From the NCBI GenBank assembly GCA_019359395.1, contig JAHHHK010000001.1, forward strand, positions 372,001 through 436,000: a stretch of 64,000 nt of DNA, read 5' to 3'. A model generated the notes under the pieces. The model worked only from the letters and a program-made list of their open reading frames with translations. It did no database searches and had not been told where the DNA came from. Below are positions 8,758 to 17,011 of the stretch, piece by piece. The translations under genes and the position numbers were made by a program. Positions within the stretch are counted from its first letter, which is position 1; the number at the start of each line of letters is the position of its first letter. Source of the stretch: Komarekiella atlantica HA4396-MV6. GTDB lineage: Bacteria > Cyanobacteriota > Cyanobacteriia > Cyanobacteriales > Nostocaceae.

Positions 8758-9035
8758 TAGACTTCTTGCAAAAGCCGGAATAAGACCAAAATAAACCACA
8801 GCGAAAAGTTTGCGCGTCCGGGTTTCCCGGCGCAAAACTTTTCAAGACAGCGAAAAGTAAGCGAAGCTCCGGGTAACAGGAGCGCAAAACTTTTCAAGAC
8901 AGCGAAAAGTAAGCGAAGCTCCGGGTAACAGGAGCGCAAAACTTTTCAAGACAGATGAACACGGATAAACACAGATAAATATCTGTGTTCATCTGTGGTT
9001 CTATTTAATAAATTTTGACTTATGCAAGAGATTTA
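8758..9035. mobile_element. MITE-like element, family 1, copy A
   Basis: About 278 bp with imperfect terminal inverted repeats: TAGACTTCTTGCAAAAGCC on the left, and TAAATCTCTTGCATAAGTC when the right end is read on the other strand. Both start with TA, suggesting a TA target. The interior holds three tandem units of about 50 bp (8800-8848, 8849-8900, 8901-8952; the last two identical), each beginning AGCGAAAAGT and ending TTTTCAAGAC, followed by a hairpin around ACACAGAT-AAAT-ATCTGTGT. It has no ORF. The second family-1 element, at 51551, has a better preserved TIR. Confidence 0.6.
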
Positions 9036-9058
9036 ATGAGCAAAATTTTCTGGTGAGG

Positions 9059-9085
9059 TGTCGATTTGAGCAATCGCCGTTCGAC
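9059..9085 (+). promoter_or_regulatory. ECF42-like promoter, copy 2, upstream of the DGPF gene
   Basis: TGTCGA (9059-9064), 17 bp, CGAC (9082-9085), 34 bp before the DGPF start codon. The spacing and the downstream gene fit direct control by the neighbouring sigma factor. Part of the direct repeat 9055-9117. Confidence 0.6.
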
Positions 9086-9119
9086 TTACTCACGAAAGGC
9101 AAATAACGGAGGCAACCCA

Positions 9120-9476
9120 ATGAAATATTTGCTGTTGATTTACCTAGAGGAAAATGCCCTGAGCGAAACCGAGCGGGAGGAGTGTTATGTAAAATCCGCG
9201 CAGCTCGCGCAGCAACTTAACTCGAACGGACAGTATCTAGCCACCGCCCCGCTTCACCCTGTCGCCACTGCAACCAGTGTCCGGGTGCGCGATGGTAAAC
9301 CGCTTGTTACCGACGGCCCGTTTGCCGAAACACGCGAACAATTGGGCGGGTTTTTCCTGATCAATGCTCAGGATCTTGACGAAGCGATCGCGATCGCTGC
9401 CCGGATTCCAGCAGTGCAAGTCGGCACTGTCGAAATTCGCCCCGTAATTGAAGTCGCAGGTTTGCCAGAGCATTAG
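9120..9476 (+). CDS. DGPF/YCII-related domain protein
   Basis: 118 residues from the ATG at 9120 (MKYLLLIYLEENALSE), which has GGAGGCAACCCA immediately before it; the upstream in-frame start at 9066 lies inside the promoter repeat and is rejected. The family name-motif appears as VTDGPFAETREQLGGFFLI, followed by DLDEAIAIAARIPA and GTVEIRPV, typical of YCII-like small dimeric proteins. Such proteins are the standard genomic partners of ECF42 sigma factors; their biochemical role is not established. It is first in a plus-strand run with an NTF2-like and a PhnB-like gene, with gaps of 38 and 20 bp, likely one transcript from the promoter at 9059. Confidence 0.88.
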   Translation: MKYLLLIYLEENALSETEREECYVKSAQLAQQLNSNGQYLATAPLHPVATATSVRVRDGKPLVTDGPFAETREQLGGFFLINAQDLDEAIAIAARIPAVQVGTVEIRPVIEVAGLPEH

Positions 9477-9514
9477 GGTTTGCGCTGAACCTCAAACCAA
9501 AAGGAGATACTTAA

Positions 9515-9958
9515 ATGACAAAAAGCACCATAATACCCAACGAAGCTCAGATTCGCCAACTAATTGCCGAGCAACAAAGTGCCATTTGCGCTAAGGATGT
9601 TGACCAAATCATGTCCCACTATGCCACCGAGGTCATCATCTTTGATGTAAAACCCCCGTTCCAAATCAAAGGCAAAGGTGCTTTCCGTCGAGTCTGGGAA
9701 GAGTGTTTGCCTTATTTTCCAGACTCTTTTGAAATAGAAACACGAGATCTCAACATCACTGTCAGTGACGACTTGGCGGTTGCACACTGGCTCTCACACT
9801 TCACAGCAATGGAACCAGACCATCCGGCAATGCAGACATGGATGCGGATTACCGCTGTCTGTCAGCGTAATCAAGGCGAATGGCAGATCTTACATGAGCA
9901 TATCTCTGTTCCATTTAATCCAGAAACCTCCCAAGCTGCATTCACGCTAGACCCATAG
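9515..9958 (+). CDS. NTF2-like/SnoaL-type domain protein (DUF4440/YybH-like)
   Basis: 147 residues with the cone-fold pattern of the NTF2-like superfamily: IRQLIAEQQSAICAKDVDQI at the start, then YATEVIIFDVKPPFQIKG, VSDDLAVAHWLSHF, and the closing WMRITAVCQRNQGEWQILHE. Members range from ketosteroid isomerase-like enzymes to ligand-binding proteins, so no reaction can be assigned. AAAGGAGATACTTAA precedes the ATG, a good ribosome site. It lies between the DGPF gene and a PhnB-like gene, and is probably co-expressed with the sigma-controlled stress group. Confidence 0.82.
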   Translation: MTKSTIIPNEAQIRQLIAEQQSAICAKDVDQIMSHYATEVIIFDVKPPFQIKGKGAFRRVWEECLPYFPDSFEIETRDLNITVSDDLAVAHWLSHFTAMEPDHPAMQTWMRITAVCQRNQGEWQILHEHISVPFNPETSQAAFTLDP

Positions 9959-9978
9959 TTCAATTAAAAGAGCGCACC

Positions 9979-10389
9979 ATGAAAATCAATCCTTATCTCA
10001 TGTTCAACGGCAACTGTGAGGCAGCGTTCAAGTTCTATGAACAATGTCTGGGCGGTAAAATCGTCATGATGCTCACTCACGGGGATGCCCCCACAGCAGA
10101 ACATGTGCCCGCCCAATGGCATGACAAAATTATGCATGTCTGCTTAGATTTAGGCGATCGATTATTGATGGGTTCTGACAGTCCGTCGGAACACTTTGAA
10201 ACACCCCAAGGCTTCTACGTGCAGATCAGCGTTGATGAGCCAGCAAAGGCAGAACGCATTTTTCAAGCCTTAGCAGAAAACGGAAAAGTAAAGATGCCGA
10301 TCAATCAAACCTTCTGGTCTGTCCGCTTTGGTATGTTGATTGATCAATTCGGTATTCCGTGGATGGTTAACTGCGAGAAGGCTGTTTGA
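9979..10389 (+). CDS. PhnB-like VOC superfamily protein
   Basis: 136 residues of the PhnB/3-demethylubiquinone methyltransferase-like branch of the vicinal oxygen chelate fold. It opens with INPYLMFNGNCEAAFKFYEQ, has the typical IMHVCLDLGDRLLMGSD middle, and ends with FWSVRFGMLIDQFGIPWMVN. These proteins bind or isomerise small molecules; substrate unknown. It follows the NTF2-like gene by 20 bp in the same direction. PhnB-like, DGPF and NTF2-like genes recur together with ECF42 factors, which supports a shared regulon. Confidence 0.85.
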   Translation: MKINPYLMFNGNCEAAFKFYEQCLGGKIVMMLTHGDAPTAEHVPAQWHDKIMHVCLDLGDRLLMGSDSPSEHFETPQGFYVQISVDEPAKAERIFQALAENGKVKMPINQTFWSVRFGMLIDQFGIPWMVNCEKAV

Positions 10390-10614
10390 CCTATTATTCC
10401 GGGGGGCGCTTATACCAATTCTGCAAAATCAAGTAACAGATCCAACTCCGAAAAACCAGACTGAATCTGACGCATCTTAATTACGAATTACGTAGCTTGC
10501 TTCTCGCGCCTGGCGCGAGTATTACGAATTGGGATTACGGGCGTCTCCCCTAGATTCAAACCTCAGCGCCTTTTCGCTGATCTTTCACTGTGCAATAATC
10601 CAAAAAGATAACTC
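10390..10614. repeat. Intergenic spacer with short repeats
   Basis: No gene. The stretch holds TTAATTACGAATTACGTAGC and a palindrome CTCGCGCCTGGCGCGAG followed by TATTACGAATTGGG, a variant of the short dispersed repeats at 6593 and 15273. It separates the PhnB-like gene from the next VOC gene, so the latter may have its own promoter. Confidence 0.5.
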
Positions 10615-11022
10615 ATGAGTACTCAAATTTTCGTCAATCTGCCAGTCAAAAACCTCAATCAATCGATCAAGTTCTTTACTCAACTCGGCTTCGAGTTTAA
10701 TCCTCAATTCACTGACGAAACTGCCACCTGCATGATTGTGTCCGAAGACATCTTCGTCATGCTCTTGACGTATGAGAAGTTTAAGACGTTTACTCCTAAA
10801 GGAATTTGTGATGCCACGAAAAGCACAGAAGTGCTTGTGTGTTTATCTTCCGAGAGCCGAGAAGGAGTTGACGGAATGGTTGCTAAGGCGATCGCTGCTG
10901 GTGGAACAATCTACAATGAACCGCAAGACCACGGTTTTATGTATGGACATGGATTTGCTGACTTAGATGGGCACATTTGGGAAATTGTGTATATGCAGCC
11001 AAGCGCAATCGACCAAGGTTAA
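10615..11022 (+). CDS. VOC family protein (glyoxalase/bleomycin-resistance fold)
   Basis: 135 residues with two beta-alpha-beta-beta-beta halves: VNLPVKNLNQSIKFFTQLGF at the start, ATCMIVSEDIFVMLLTYEKF, and in the second half TIYNEPQDHGFMYGHGFADL then DLDGHIWEIVYM, which is the usual metal-side motif (D-x-D-G-x-x-W-E). Function within the fold (isomerase, resistance protein or dioxygenase-like) cannot be told. It lies 60 bp ahead of the DUF1772 gene on the same strand. Confidence 0.85.
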   Translation: MSTQIFVNLPVKNLNQSIKFFTQLGFEFNPQFTDETATCMIVSEDIFVMLLTYEKFKTFTPKGICDATKSTEVLVCLSSESREGVDGMVAKAIAAGGTIYNEPQDHGFMYGHGFADLDGHIWEIVYMQPSAIDQG

Positions 11023-11081
11023 AAATGCTTCCGACATGATGCGTTTACAAGGCGTTGAGCAGTGATTTATACTCCGGCTTT

Positions 11082-11585
11082 ATGACAAATTTTGACTACT
11101 CGCTTTTGGCATTGAAGCTTTTGGCAGCACTCGGCTGTGGGTTGATGGCTGGAGTCTTCTTCGCCTTCTCAACCTTCGTGATGAACGCCTTTGCGCGACT
11201 CCAGCCAGCGCAGGGCATTGCTGCCATGCAATCGATCAATATCGCGGCAATCAATCCGTTGTTTATGACGGCGCTATTTGGAACGGCTGCGGCTTGCATT
11301 TTTCTTTTAGTCTTTTCACTGTTAAGGTGGCATCAACCCGGTGCTGCCTACTTGCTTTTTGGCAGCCTGCTCTATCTCGTTGGCACATTCGGCGTGACTA
11401 TCGTGTTCAATGTGCCACTCAACGATGCGCTGGCGAAAGTCGAGCCAGGTAGCACCATCGGCCAAAATTTATGGTCTAGCTACCTTGCCAACTGGACAAT
11501 CTGGAATCACATTCGAGCAGCAGCGGCGCTTGCGGCTGCCGCATCGTTTACTATCGCGCTCTGCTATCGAGCAGCGCAATTATAG
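11082..11585 (+). CDS. DUF1772 (anthrone oxygenase-like) membrane protein
   Basis: 167 residues from the ATG at 11082 (MTNFDYSLLALKLL); an upstream TTG at 11055 would add nine residues with no family resemblance. Four hydrophobic segments are visible: ALKLLAALGCGLMAGVFFAF, the stretch around ALFGTAAACIFLLVFSLL, YLLFGSLLYLVGTFGVTIVF, and the alanine-rich AALAAAASFTIALC near the end. The conserved NVPLND and WNHIRA motifs are typical of DUF1772. A decayed relative of its C-terminal part sits at 34659. It is visibly GC-rich like the sigma gene, suggesting the group was acquired together. Confidence 0.83.
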   Translation: MTNFDYSLLALKLLAALGCGLMAGVFFAFSTFVMNAFARLQPAQGIAAMQSINIAAINPLFMTALFGTAAACIFLLVFSLLRWHQPGAAYLLFGSLLYLVGTFGVTIVFNVPLNDALAKVEPGSTIGQNLWSSYLANWTIWNHIRAAAALAAAASFTIALCYRAAQL

Positions 11586-11633
11586 TGTTGTTTGTAAAGC
11601 GATCGCTCATCTAGTCCGCAGCTATGATGATGG

Positions 11634-12026
11634 CTAAGTACCTGGCTCGGTCATCCACTGGACAAGTTGGATAACAACACCATTCGGATCGGTAACTTGA
11701 AAGAACCGTTCACCCCAGGGTTCAGTTTCAATCGCAGTCGTAATCGTCACTCCTTCGGCTTGCAATCGTGTATATTCGCGATCGATATCGTCTACCACAA
11801 AGGCAATGAGCAAACCATCTGCTCGATGTCCGCGCATGTAGATTGGCTTAAAAGTTTCTAGTCCAGTTTGGAGAAAGATCAAGTTAAACCCAGCGTCTTG
11901 TCGGGAGAGCGACACAAAGCCATCCGCTGACATGTCTTCGTTGAAGCCGAAATGTTGTTTGACGAATGTGGCAGATGCTTTGACATCATCAACGTTGAGC
12001 GAAATCGCTGAGGCAGTAATCTGCAT
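11634..12026 (-). CDS. VOC family protein
   Basis: 130 residues, third VOC-type gene of the cluster but on the opposite strand, tail to tail with DUF1772. It starts MQITASAISLNVDDVKASAT, has ADGFVSLSRQDAGFNLIFLQ, and ends ERFFQVTDPNGVVIQLVQWM, the last being the conserved metal/active-site strand (D-P-N-G-x-x-x-Q). GGAGAATAT precedes the ATG on the minus strand. Substrate unknown; plausibly part of the same detoxification-like set. Confidence 0.85.
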   Translation of the reverse strand: MQITASAISLNVDDVKASATFVKQHFGFNEDMSADGFVSLSRQDAGFNLIFLQTGLETFKPIYMRGHRADGLLIAFVVDDIDREYTRLQAEGVTITTAIETEPWGERFFQVTDPNGVVIQLVQWMTEPGT

Positions 12027-12087
12027 ATATTCTCCTCAAAACACTAGCTTTCTAACAAATCAGGTTTCTGATTATGGCCCATCAATC

Positions 12088-13146
12088 TTAATATCCGGTT
12101 TTTTCTGAGCAATTTGAGTCTAAGCCGATACCTTGGCATTTTTTAGCTTCCAGTATTTGCCTAACTGCACCACCAGGCTGGGAAATCATCAAAGTTGTCC
12201 CCACCGCAGCCAGCATAATAATAGTGGCTAGCCCCAGCATAGTAGTTCGTTGTCTACGTTTTATTGCAGCGACTAAATTATCTACGCCAGTACCAGCACC
12301 CATTACCTGAATTGGTTTCAGTACTTCCAAAGCAACAGATGCATTAGCATAGCGACGTTTCTGGTTAGGTTCTACCATTTTTACCAACCACGACTCAAAA
12401 CGCGGATTGATTTGAGGAACTAATTTCTGGAAATTAAAGCGATAGTTATCATCAATTAATTTACCAATATCCACAGAACGGGTATCAGTAAGTAAACAAA
12501 TCAGCGTTGCTCCTAAACTATATAAATCCGAAGCCTCAGTCAGGGGATGACCGAACTGTTCTTCTGGTGGCATGAAACCTGGGGTTCCTGCTACAAAGCT
12601 ACTTAGAGCTACTTTTGCACCCTGTACCCTAGCCAATCCAAAATCAACCAGGTAAGCATTTAGCTCCTCATCAACTAGAATATTTTCTGGTTTGATATCT
12701 CGATGAATAATAGGGTTAACTTGCTGTTGCAGATAAATCAAAATTTCTAATATTGAAAGAGCAATTTGCTTAATTTCTTCAGGATGAAAGCTACGCTTTA
12801 ATCCTAAAGATGGAGCTTTTTTATACTCCTGCACTAGATAAAAAATCCCTGATGTTTTAAAGGAATCTATATAGCGAGGAATGCGGGAATGATTCAGTTT
12901 TTTAAGAATTTCAATTTCCTGATCGTAAGCTTTTATACCTGATAAGTCAGTACCCGCACTAGTAAACCGGAACTCTTTAATTACCACCTGTTGATTACAG
13001 TTGAGGGCATTAGCCAAGTAAGTAATGCGTCCTCCTTCACGATTACGTCCTAGTTCACGAATCACTTGATAGCCTAGCTGGGAAAAATTTGGATGGTGAC
13101 TTGAGGGAATTACCCCTTTATATTTATTACGCAGATCAAGCTCCAT
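12088..13146 (-). CDS. Serine/threonine protein kinase with C-terminal membrane anchor
   Basis: 352 residues from the ATG at 13146 (MELDLRNKYKG); a GTG four codons upstream is possible. Kinase signatures: the lysine in VVIKEFRF, catalytic loop IIHRDIKPENILV, DFGLARVQG, the activation-segment end GTPGFMPPEE and the structural D of ASDLYSLGATLICLL. The glycine loop is unusual (ELGRNREGGRITYLA). After the kinase domain a segment MLGLATIIMLAAVGTTLMI forms one transmembrane helix, followed by about 30 outside residues. This is the Hanks-type layout common in Nostocales. The gene is monocistronic; the target is unknown. Confidence 0.92.
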   Translation of the reverse strand: MELDLRNKYKGVIPSSHHPNFSQLGYQVIRELGRNREGGRITYLANALNCNQQVVIKEFRFTSAGTDLSGIKAYDQEIEILKKLNHSRIPRYIDSFKTSGIFYLVQEYKKAPSLGLKRSFHPEEIKQIALSILEILIYLQQQVNPIIHRDIKPENILVDEELNAYLVDFGLARVQGAKVALSSFVAGTPGFMPPEEQFGHPLTEASDLYSLGATLICLLTDTRSVDIGKLIDDNYRFNFQKLVPQINPRFESWLVKMVEPNQKRRYANASVALEVLKPIQVMGAGTGVDNLVAAIKRRQRTTMLGLATIIMLAAVGTTLMISQPGGAVRQILEAKKCQGIGLDSNCSEKTGY

Positions 13147-13246
13147 TACACATACCACATGAGTTTGATTTTGTCAAGATGCAATTAAAAAATAAGAGGC
13201 TATCACATAGTTTGTTAGCCGTATTTTTACACTGCCTGCACCAAGG

Positions 13247-13436
13247 CGTATAAGCACTGGCGGTGGCTATTAGATCCCCGACTTCTTTAAGAAATCGGGG
13301 AAATAGCCCAGCAAAGTTTCATTCATTAATTTTAAGAGGTTCGTAGTGAGCAGTTTATCGCTCACTTTCACGGGCTAGAGCCGCTAACTACGAACTTTCG
13401 CTACTTCGCAAAACTAATGACATGAACTATTGCGAA
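13247..13436. repeat. Intergenic hairpin and family-2-like repeat fragment
   Basis: No gene lies between the kinase and the hydrolase. At 13273-13301 a hairpin forms from CCCCGACTTC and GAAATCGGGG; a similar hairpin sits at 60199. From about 13338 the text GGTTCGTAGTGAGC-x-GTTTATCGCTCAC echoes the interior of the MITE-like family-2 elements (25730, 32726, 35531), but no TAAGTAG ends are visible, so this may be a degraded relative. Confidence 0.45.
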
Positions 13437-13440
13437 ATTA

Positions 13441-14334
13441 TCACCTTTGCGCTAACCAAGCGATAATTTGGGCATTTACAACATCTGGAACTTCATCGTG
13501 GGGGCAATGACCGGCGTTGGGAATGGGAACAATTTTGATTTCTTTGCCATTTTTAGACGCCTCCTCGTAAATCTTTGCCCCGGTAATCGGTGTCCAAGGA
13601 TCATCAGCACCCCAAATTACTAATAAAGGACGTTCGACTTTGGGCAATAGTTCCACTGGAGTTGGCCCAGGAGGTGCTGTGAGAATGGAGGCGAAAACTT
13701 GTTGCGCTCCCGGATCACAAGCGGGAGTATAAAGTAAATCAACTAATTCATCAGTAACGGCTGTGCGATCGCGGTAAACTTGGTAAAGGGTACGGCGAAT
13801 TTGGTCTTTTTGACGGATGCGGTTAAAGACAAATTTACCAGTAAGAGGCGATCGCACAAATCGGTTAAAAGCTCCCATAACAATACGTAGTGGTGGATTC
13901 AATTCGTGAGGACGATGACTCAACCCACCCGCAACATTAATTAAAACACCACCAGCAGCAATTTCTGGATGTTCTACCAGCACTATCAAGCTTAAAAGTG
14001 CACCGATGGAGTTACCAATAAATACAGCAGGTTCTTGAATGTATTCTGTCCAAAAATCTTTCAGCAGTTCAACCCAAATCTCCACGCTGTAATTAATTGG
14101 CGCTTTATCAGAACCACCAAAACCTAAAAGATCTATGGCAAAAACCCGGTAGCCAGCATTTGCTAAAACAGGAATATTTTTGCGCCAATGTCCAATGGAA
14201 GCACCAAAACCGTGAACCAATACCAGAGGGCGTCCTGTACCCATGACGGTATACTGAATTTTATAGCCCTGCCAAGTCCAAAAGTGCGTTTCAAAAGGGT
14301 ATTGTGTTCCTATCGGCTGCGTAGTTACAGTCAT
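13441..14334 (-). CDS. Alpha/beta hydrolase
   Basis: 297 residues. Oxyanion-hole motif LVHGFGASIGHW, nucleophile elbow GNSIGALLSL (serine nucleophile), acid residue in VIWGADDPWTP, catalytic histidine in NAGHCPHDEVP. The opening FETHFWTWQGYKIQYTVMG is common to cyanobacterial chloroplast-related hydrolases of this branch. Likely cytoplasmic, with no signal peptide. The substrate cannot be assigned; relatives include esterases and epoxide or haloalkane hydrolase-like enzymes. Confidence 0.88.
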   Translation of the reverse strand: MTVTTQPIGTQYPFETHFWTWQGYKIQYTVMGTGRPLVLVHGFGASIGHWRKNIPVLANAGYRVFAIDLLGFGGSDKAPINYSVEIWVELLKDFWTEYIQEPAVFIGNSIGALLSLIVLVEHPEIAAGGVLINVAGGLSHRPHELNPPLRIVMGAFNRFVRSPLTGKFVFNRIRQKDQIRRTLYQVYRDRTAVTDELVDLLYTPACDPGAQQVFASILTAPPGPTPVELLPKVERPLLVIWGADDPWTPITGAKIYEEASKNGKEIKIVPIPNAGHCPHDEVPDVVNAQIIAWLAQR

Positions 14335-14446
14335 TATTAAGATTAATAAAGTGTTTCTTAAATATAGTAATGTTCTCTGACCTCAAAGAACTCTGATTAA
14401 AATGGTATTTTTAAACCAGTCCCAGTTGAGTTGAGGTCTTCGCCCT

Positions 14447-15175
14447 ATGACTCTTTCTGCCAACCAACTCAAGACCGAGATTATCTACCCCGACTCTGAT
14501 GGTACACCGATGGCGGAGAGCGATCCAGCACGGGATTATCTAATTTATGGTGTAGAGTCCCTAGACATTTATTTTCAAGACCGAGATGACGTCTATGTAT
14601 CAGGGAACCTGTTCCTTTACTACAAAAAGGGCATTCCTAGTGCTGTGGTAGCTCCTGATGTTTTTGTGGTGTTTGGAGTAGAAAAAAAGAAGCGCCTCAG
14701 CTACAAGGTTTGGCAAGAAGGGGGTAAAGTCCCCAGTTTTGTTTTAGAAGTGACTTCTTTAACCACCCAAGAAAACGACGAAGAGGATAAACCCAAGAAA
14801 TATGCACTCTTAGGTGTGCAAGAGTATTTTCAGTATGACCCAACTGGAGATTACCTTAATCCACAACTCAAGGGTTCTAGTTTAGTTGAGGGCAAATATC
14901 AATCTATTGCAGCGAAACTTTTATCTGATGGAGTTACATCAATTCACAGTGAGGCATTGGGTTTAGACCTCAGGTTAATTGACGGAGAATTGAGGTTTTT
15001 TGAACCCCAAACTGGGAAAAAACTCTTGAGTCACAAAGAAACGGAACAAGCGCGACAGGCAGCAGAACAAGCCCGACGGGATGCAATACCTCGATTATTA
15101 GAGTTGGGCTTGAGTGTGGAACAGGTTGCAAGTTCCCTTAGCTTACCTGTAGATGAGGTGAGACGCTTCATTTAA
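14447..15175 (+). CDS. Uma2 family protein
   Basis: 242 residues of Uma2/DUF820 type: VVAPDVFVVFGVEKKKRL, SFVLEVTSLTTQENDEEDK and QEYFQYDPTGDYL mark the PD-(D/E)XK-like core. The C-terminus carries the same design as the 4489 and 5299 genes: a short coiled coil (EQARQAAEQARRDAIP) and the tail LLELGLSVEQVASSLSLPVDEV. A truncated copy of its 5' third lies at 18712. Its own ATG at 14447 begins MTLSANQLKTEIIYP. Confidence 0.88.
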   Translation: MTLSANQLKTEIIYPDSDGTPMAESDPARDYLIYGVESLDIYFQDRDDVYVSGNLFLYYKKGIPSAVVAPDVFVVFGVEKKKRLSYKVWQEGGKVPSFVLEVTSLTTQENDEEDKPKKYALLGVQEYFQYDPTGDYLNPQLKGSSLVEGKYQSIAAKLLSDGVTSIHSEALGLDLRLIDGELRFFEPQTGKKLLSHKETEQARQAAEQARRDAIPRLLELGLSVEQVASSLSLPVDEVRRFI

Positions 15176-15221
15176 GAGTGATAGCAATGTCTTTCTTTGT
15201 AGGCAAAACTTATTAAAGGAT

Positions 15222-15385
15222 TAAAAACGGACGATGTCTAGCTGGGAAAGTGACGCTCCTGCGTCGCTCTAAGCGTACCCCTACGGGGAAGCAAGCTACG
15301 CGCAGCGTCTCGTAGAGAAGGCTTTAAGCTGCGCTAACAGAGACGCTCTCTACGAGACGCTTCTTTACGTAGGCGTAGCGTACTC
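15222..15385. repeat. Cluster of short dispersed palindromic repeats
   Basis: Non-coding DNA made of several palindromic modules: GTGACGCTCCTGCGTCGCTC, GCGTACCCCTACGGGGAAGC (reverse of the element at 6593 and 25847), CGCAGCGTCTCGTAGAGAAG, and GAGACGCTCTCTACGAGACG. These are the same modules found nested in the MITE-like elements. They lie between two convergent genes (Uma2 and the porin). Confidence 0.75.
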
Positions 15386-15406
15386 AAAAATTAGTATAAA
15401 TTTTTA

Positions 15407-17011
15407 TTAGAAACTCAATACCATCCTCATTGTTCCGACAAAAATATCACCATTCGTATTATTATGATTAGAATTTATAATATAAATTGCACCTGGTATT
15501 AGCTTAATATTGTTATTTAAGGGATACTCATAAAAAGCTTCAAAATGTAATCCCGTTCCTGTGTCTTCCCGTGCTGCGATCGCATTACGAATAACTTTTG
15601 GTGGCATTCCAAATCCTAAGCCACCAATAGCACTTTTCTTAAATAAATCAGGAAAAGCAAAATTCACAGCGTAGTTGATAATATCAGCATCACCCTGCAC
15701 ACTGTCCACTCGTTCGGCATTAGTATATCCAAACCACCCGCTTACAGCAAGCTGAGGAAATATCTTCCACAAACCGCTAACAGCATAAGAATTAGAAACG
15801 AGTGGCACACCCAAACCAAAAGGGAGATTTGAGAAAGTACTACCTGTTCGATGCGCTAAATCACCGTTATCAGAATAGTTGCGTACATACAACAACCCTA
15901 ATTCAGCGTTTGAAAATGGTTTATAAGAAAGCTGTACTAATCCACTATAAGTACCGTTAAATAAACCTGCTGCACCAGTAGCAATGTCGGCATTTTGTGC
16001 TAGATAACCTAAATCCAATCTCAGAGATTCATTAGGTTTATAAACAGCTGCAAAGCCACTACCTGTAGTATTCCCAATGCGGTATATGGGATTACGTTCT
16101 AAAAAGCGTGAAGGAGAACCTTTTGCACCTCCAAAACTAGCAAAATATGGATTAATTACTGTGGCGTAATAATGATGCGAGGCAGCGTTAGCGTAAAGAT
16201 AAATTTGCCAGTTTTCGCCTGCCGGAAACTGATATTCTAGCAAATTTAGAGCAAGATTATTATCTGTATTTCCAACTTCAAATGATTGTCGCGTCATATT
16301 TGTACCAGTGACACCATTGAAATTTGGTACTCGATTTGAAGCTTGTAAACGTACTAGCAGTCTATCTCTGCCTGTAAAACTAGTGAGTAAATTAATTCGA
16401 GCGCGATAGTTAAATGCTAAATTAGAATCAATTGTGGTATTTGGATTGTTATCAGCACTATCCCCTATTGCATCACTAGCGGCAAGAACCACAGAAATAC
16501 TTAATTGAGTTGTGATTGAAAATTGATTTGCTGTTATTTCTACACTTTGCGCTTCTAATTTATTTAACCGATTTTGTAGAGTAATTAATTCAACAGCAAA
16601 TTCGTCTTTTAAACGTTGGATGGTAGAAATTTCAACAGAAGTAAGTGGAGTATCTTGATTTTCTACCAGTTGATTAACTTCGTCTAAACAAGCGTTCAGT
16701 GCAGCAGCAAACTTGTAACGCGTAAACTGATGGTGAACTGGATAGGCGTTATCAGAATATCCAGTAGTACAACCATACCTTTTAATTAAGAATTGCAACT
16801 CTTGAAATGCCCAATCGGTAGATTTTACATCTGAAAGTTCAGAAACAGAGGTAGTTGGAATTTCTTTTTGCTCCTCAAGCTCTGGTTGCGTAAATGTTCT
16901 CTCTTGTTGTTCCGATGCTAAAACAGTATTTGAGAAGACTATGATCAAACTAAAAATCGCCGTGCAATTAGATAGTAAATTTTCCGGCAATATAGTCATT
17001 TTTTGTTTCAC
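15407..17011 (-). CDS. SLH domain-containing OprB-type iron uptake porin
   Basis: 534 residues. An N-terminal hydrophobic segment (NCTAIFSLIIVFSNTVLAS) acts as signal peptide. An SLH domain follows (VKSTDWAFQELQFLIKRYGC, then DNAYPVHHQFTRYKFAAALN), then a short coiled coil (LITLQNRLNKLEAQSVEITA). The rest is an outer-membrane beta barrel of the OprB/carbohydrate-selective porin type, with strands such as RARINLLTSFTGRDRLLVRL and a terminal phenylalanine (TMRMVLSF), as expected for barrel assembly. Cyanobacterial members are annotated as iron-uptake porins. It is divergent from the sorbosone-dehydrogenase gene across a 297-bp AT-rich spacer that must contain both promoters; I saw no Fur box I would defend. 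Confidence 0.92.
   Translation of the reverse strand: MKQKMTILPENLLSNCTAIFSLIIVFSNTVLASEQQERTFTQPELEEQKEIPTTSVSELSDVKSTDWAFQELQFLIKRYGCTTGYSDNAYPVHHQFTRYKFAAALNACLDEVNQLVENQDTPLTSVEISTIQRLKDEFAVELITLQNRLNKLEAQSVEITANQFSITTQLSISVVLAASDAIGDSADNNPNTTIDSNLAFNYRARINLLTSFTGRDRLLVRLQASNRVPNFNGVTGTNMTRQSFEVGNTDNNLALNLLEYQFPAGENWQIYLYANAASHHYYATVINPYFASFGGAKGSPSRFLERNPIYRIGNTTGSGFAAVYKPNESLRLDLGYLAQNADIATGAAGLFNGTYSGLVQLSYKPFSNAELGLLYVRNYSDNGDLAHRTGSTFSNLPFGLGVPLVSNSYAVSGLWKIFPQLAVSGWFGYTNAERVDSVQGDADIINYAVNFAFPDLFKKSAIGGLGFGMPPKVIRNAIAAREDTGTGLHFEAFYEYPLNNNIKLIPGAIYIINSNHNNTNGDIFVGTMRMVLSF

Noticed and set aside
8800-8952. Three ~50-bp units considered as a CRISPR array
   Set aside because: The units are directly adjacent without spacers and sit inside an inverted-repeat element.
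10540-10614. tRNA-like TTCAAACC segment near 10555
   Set aside because: No acceptor stem or anticodon arm could be folded around it; no tRNA gene found anywhere in the window.
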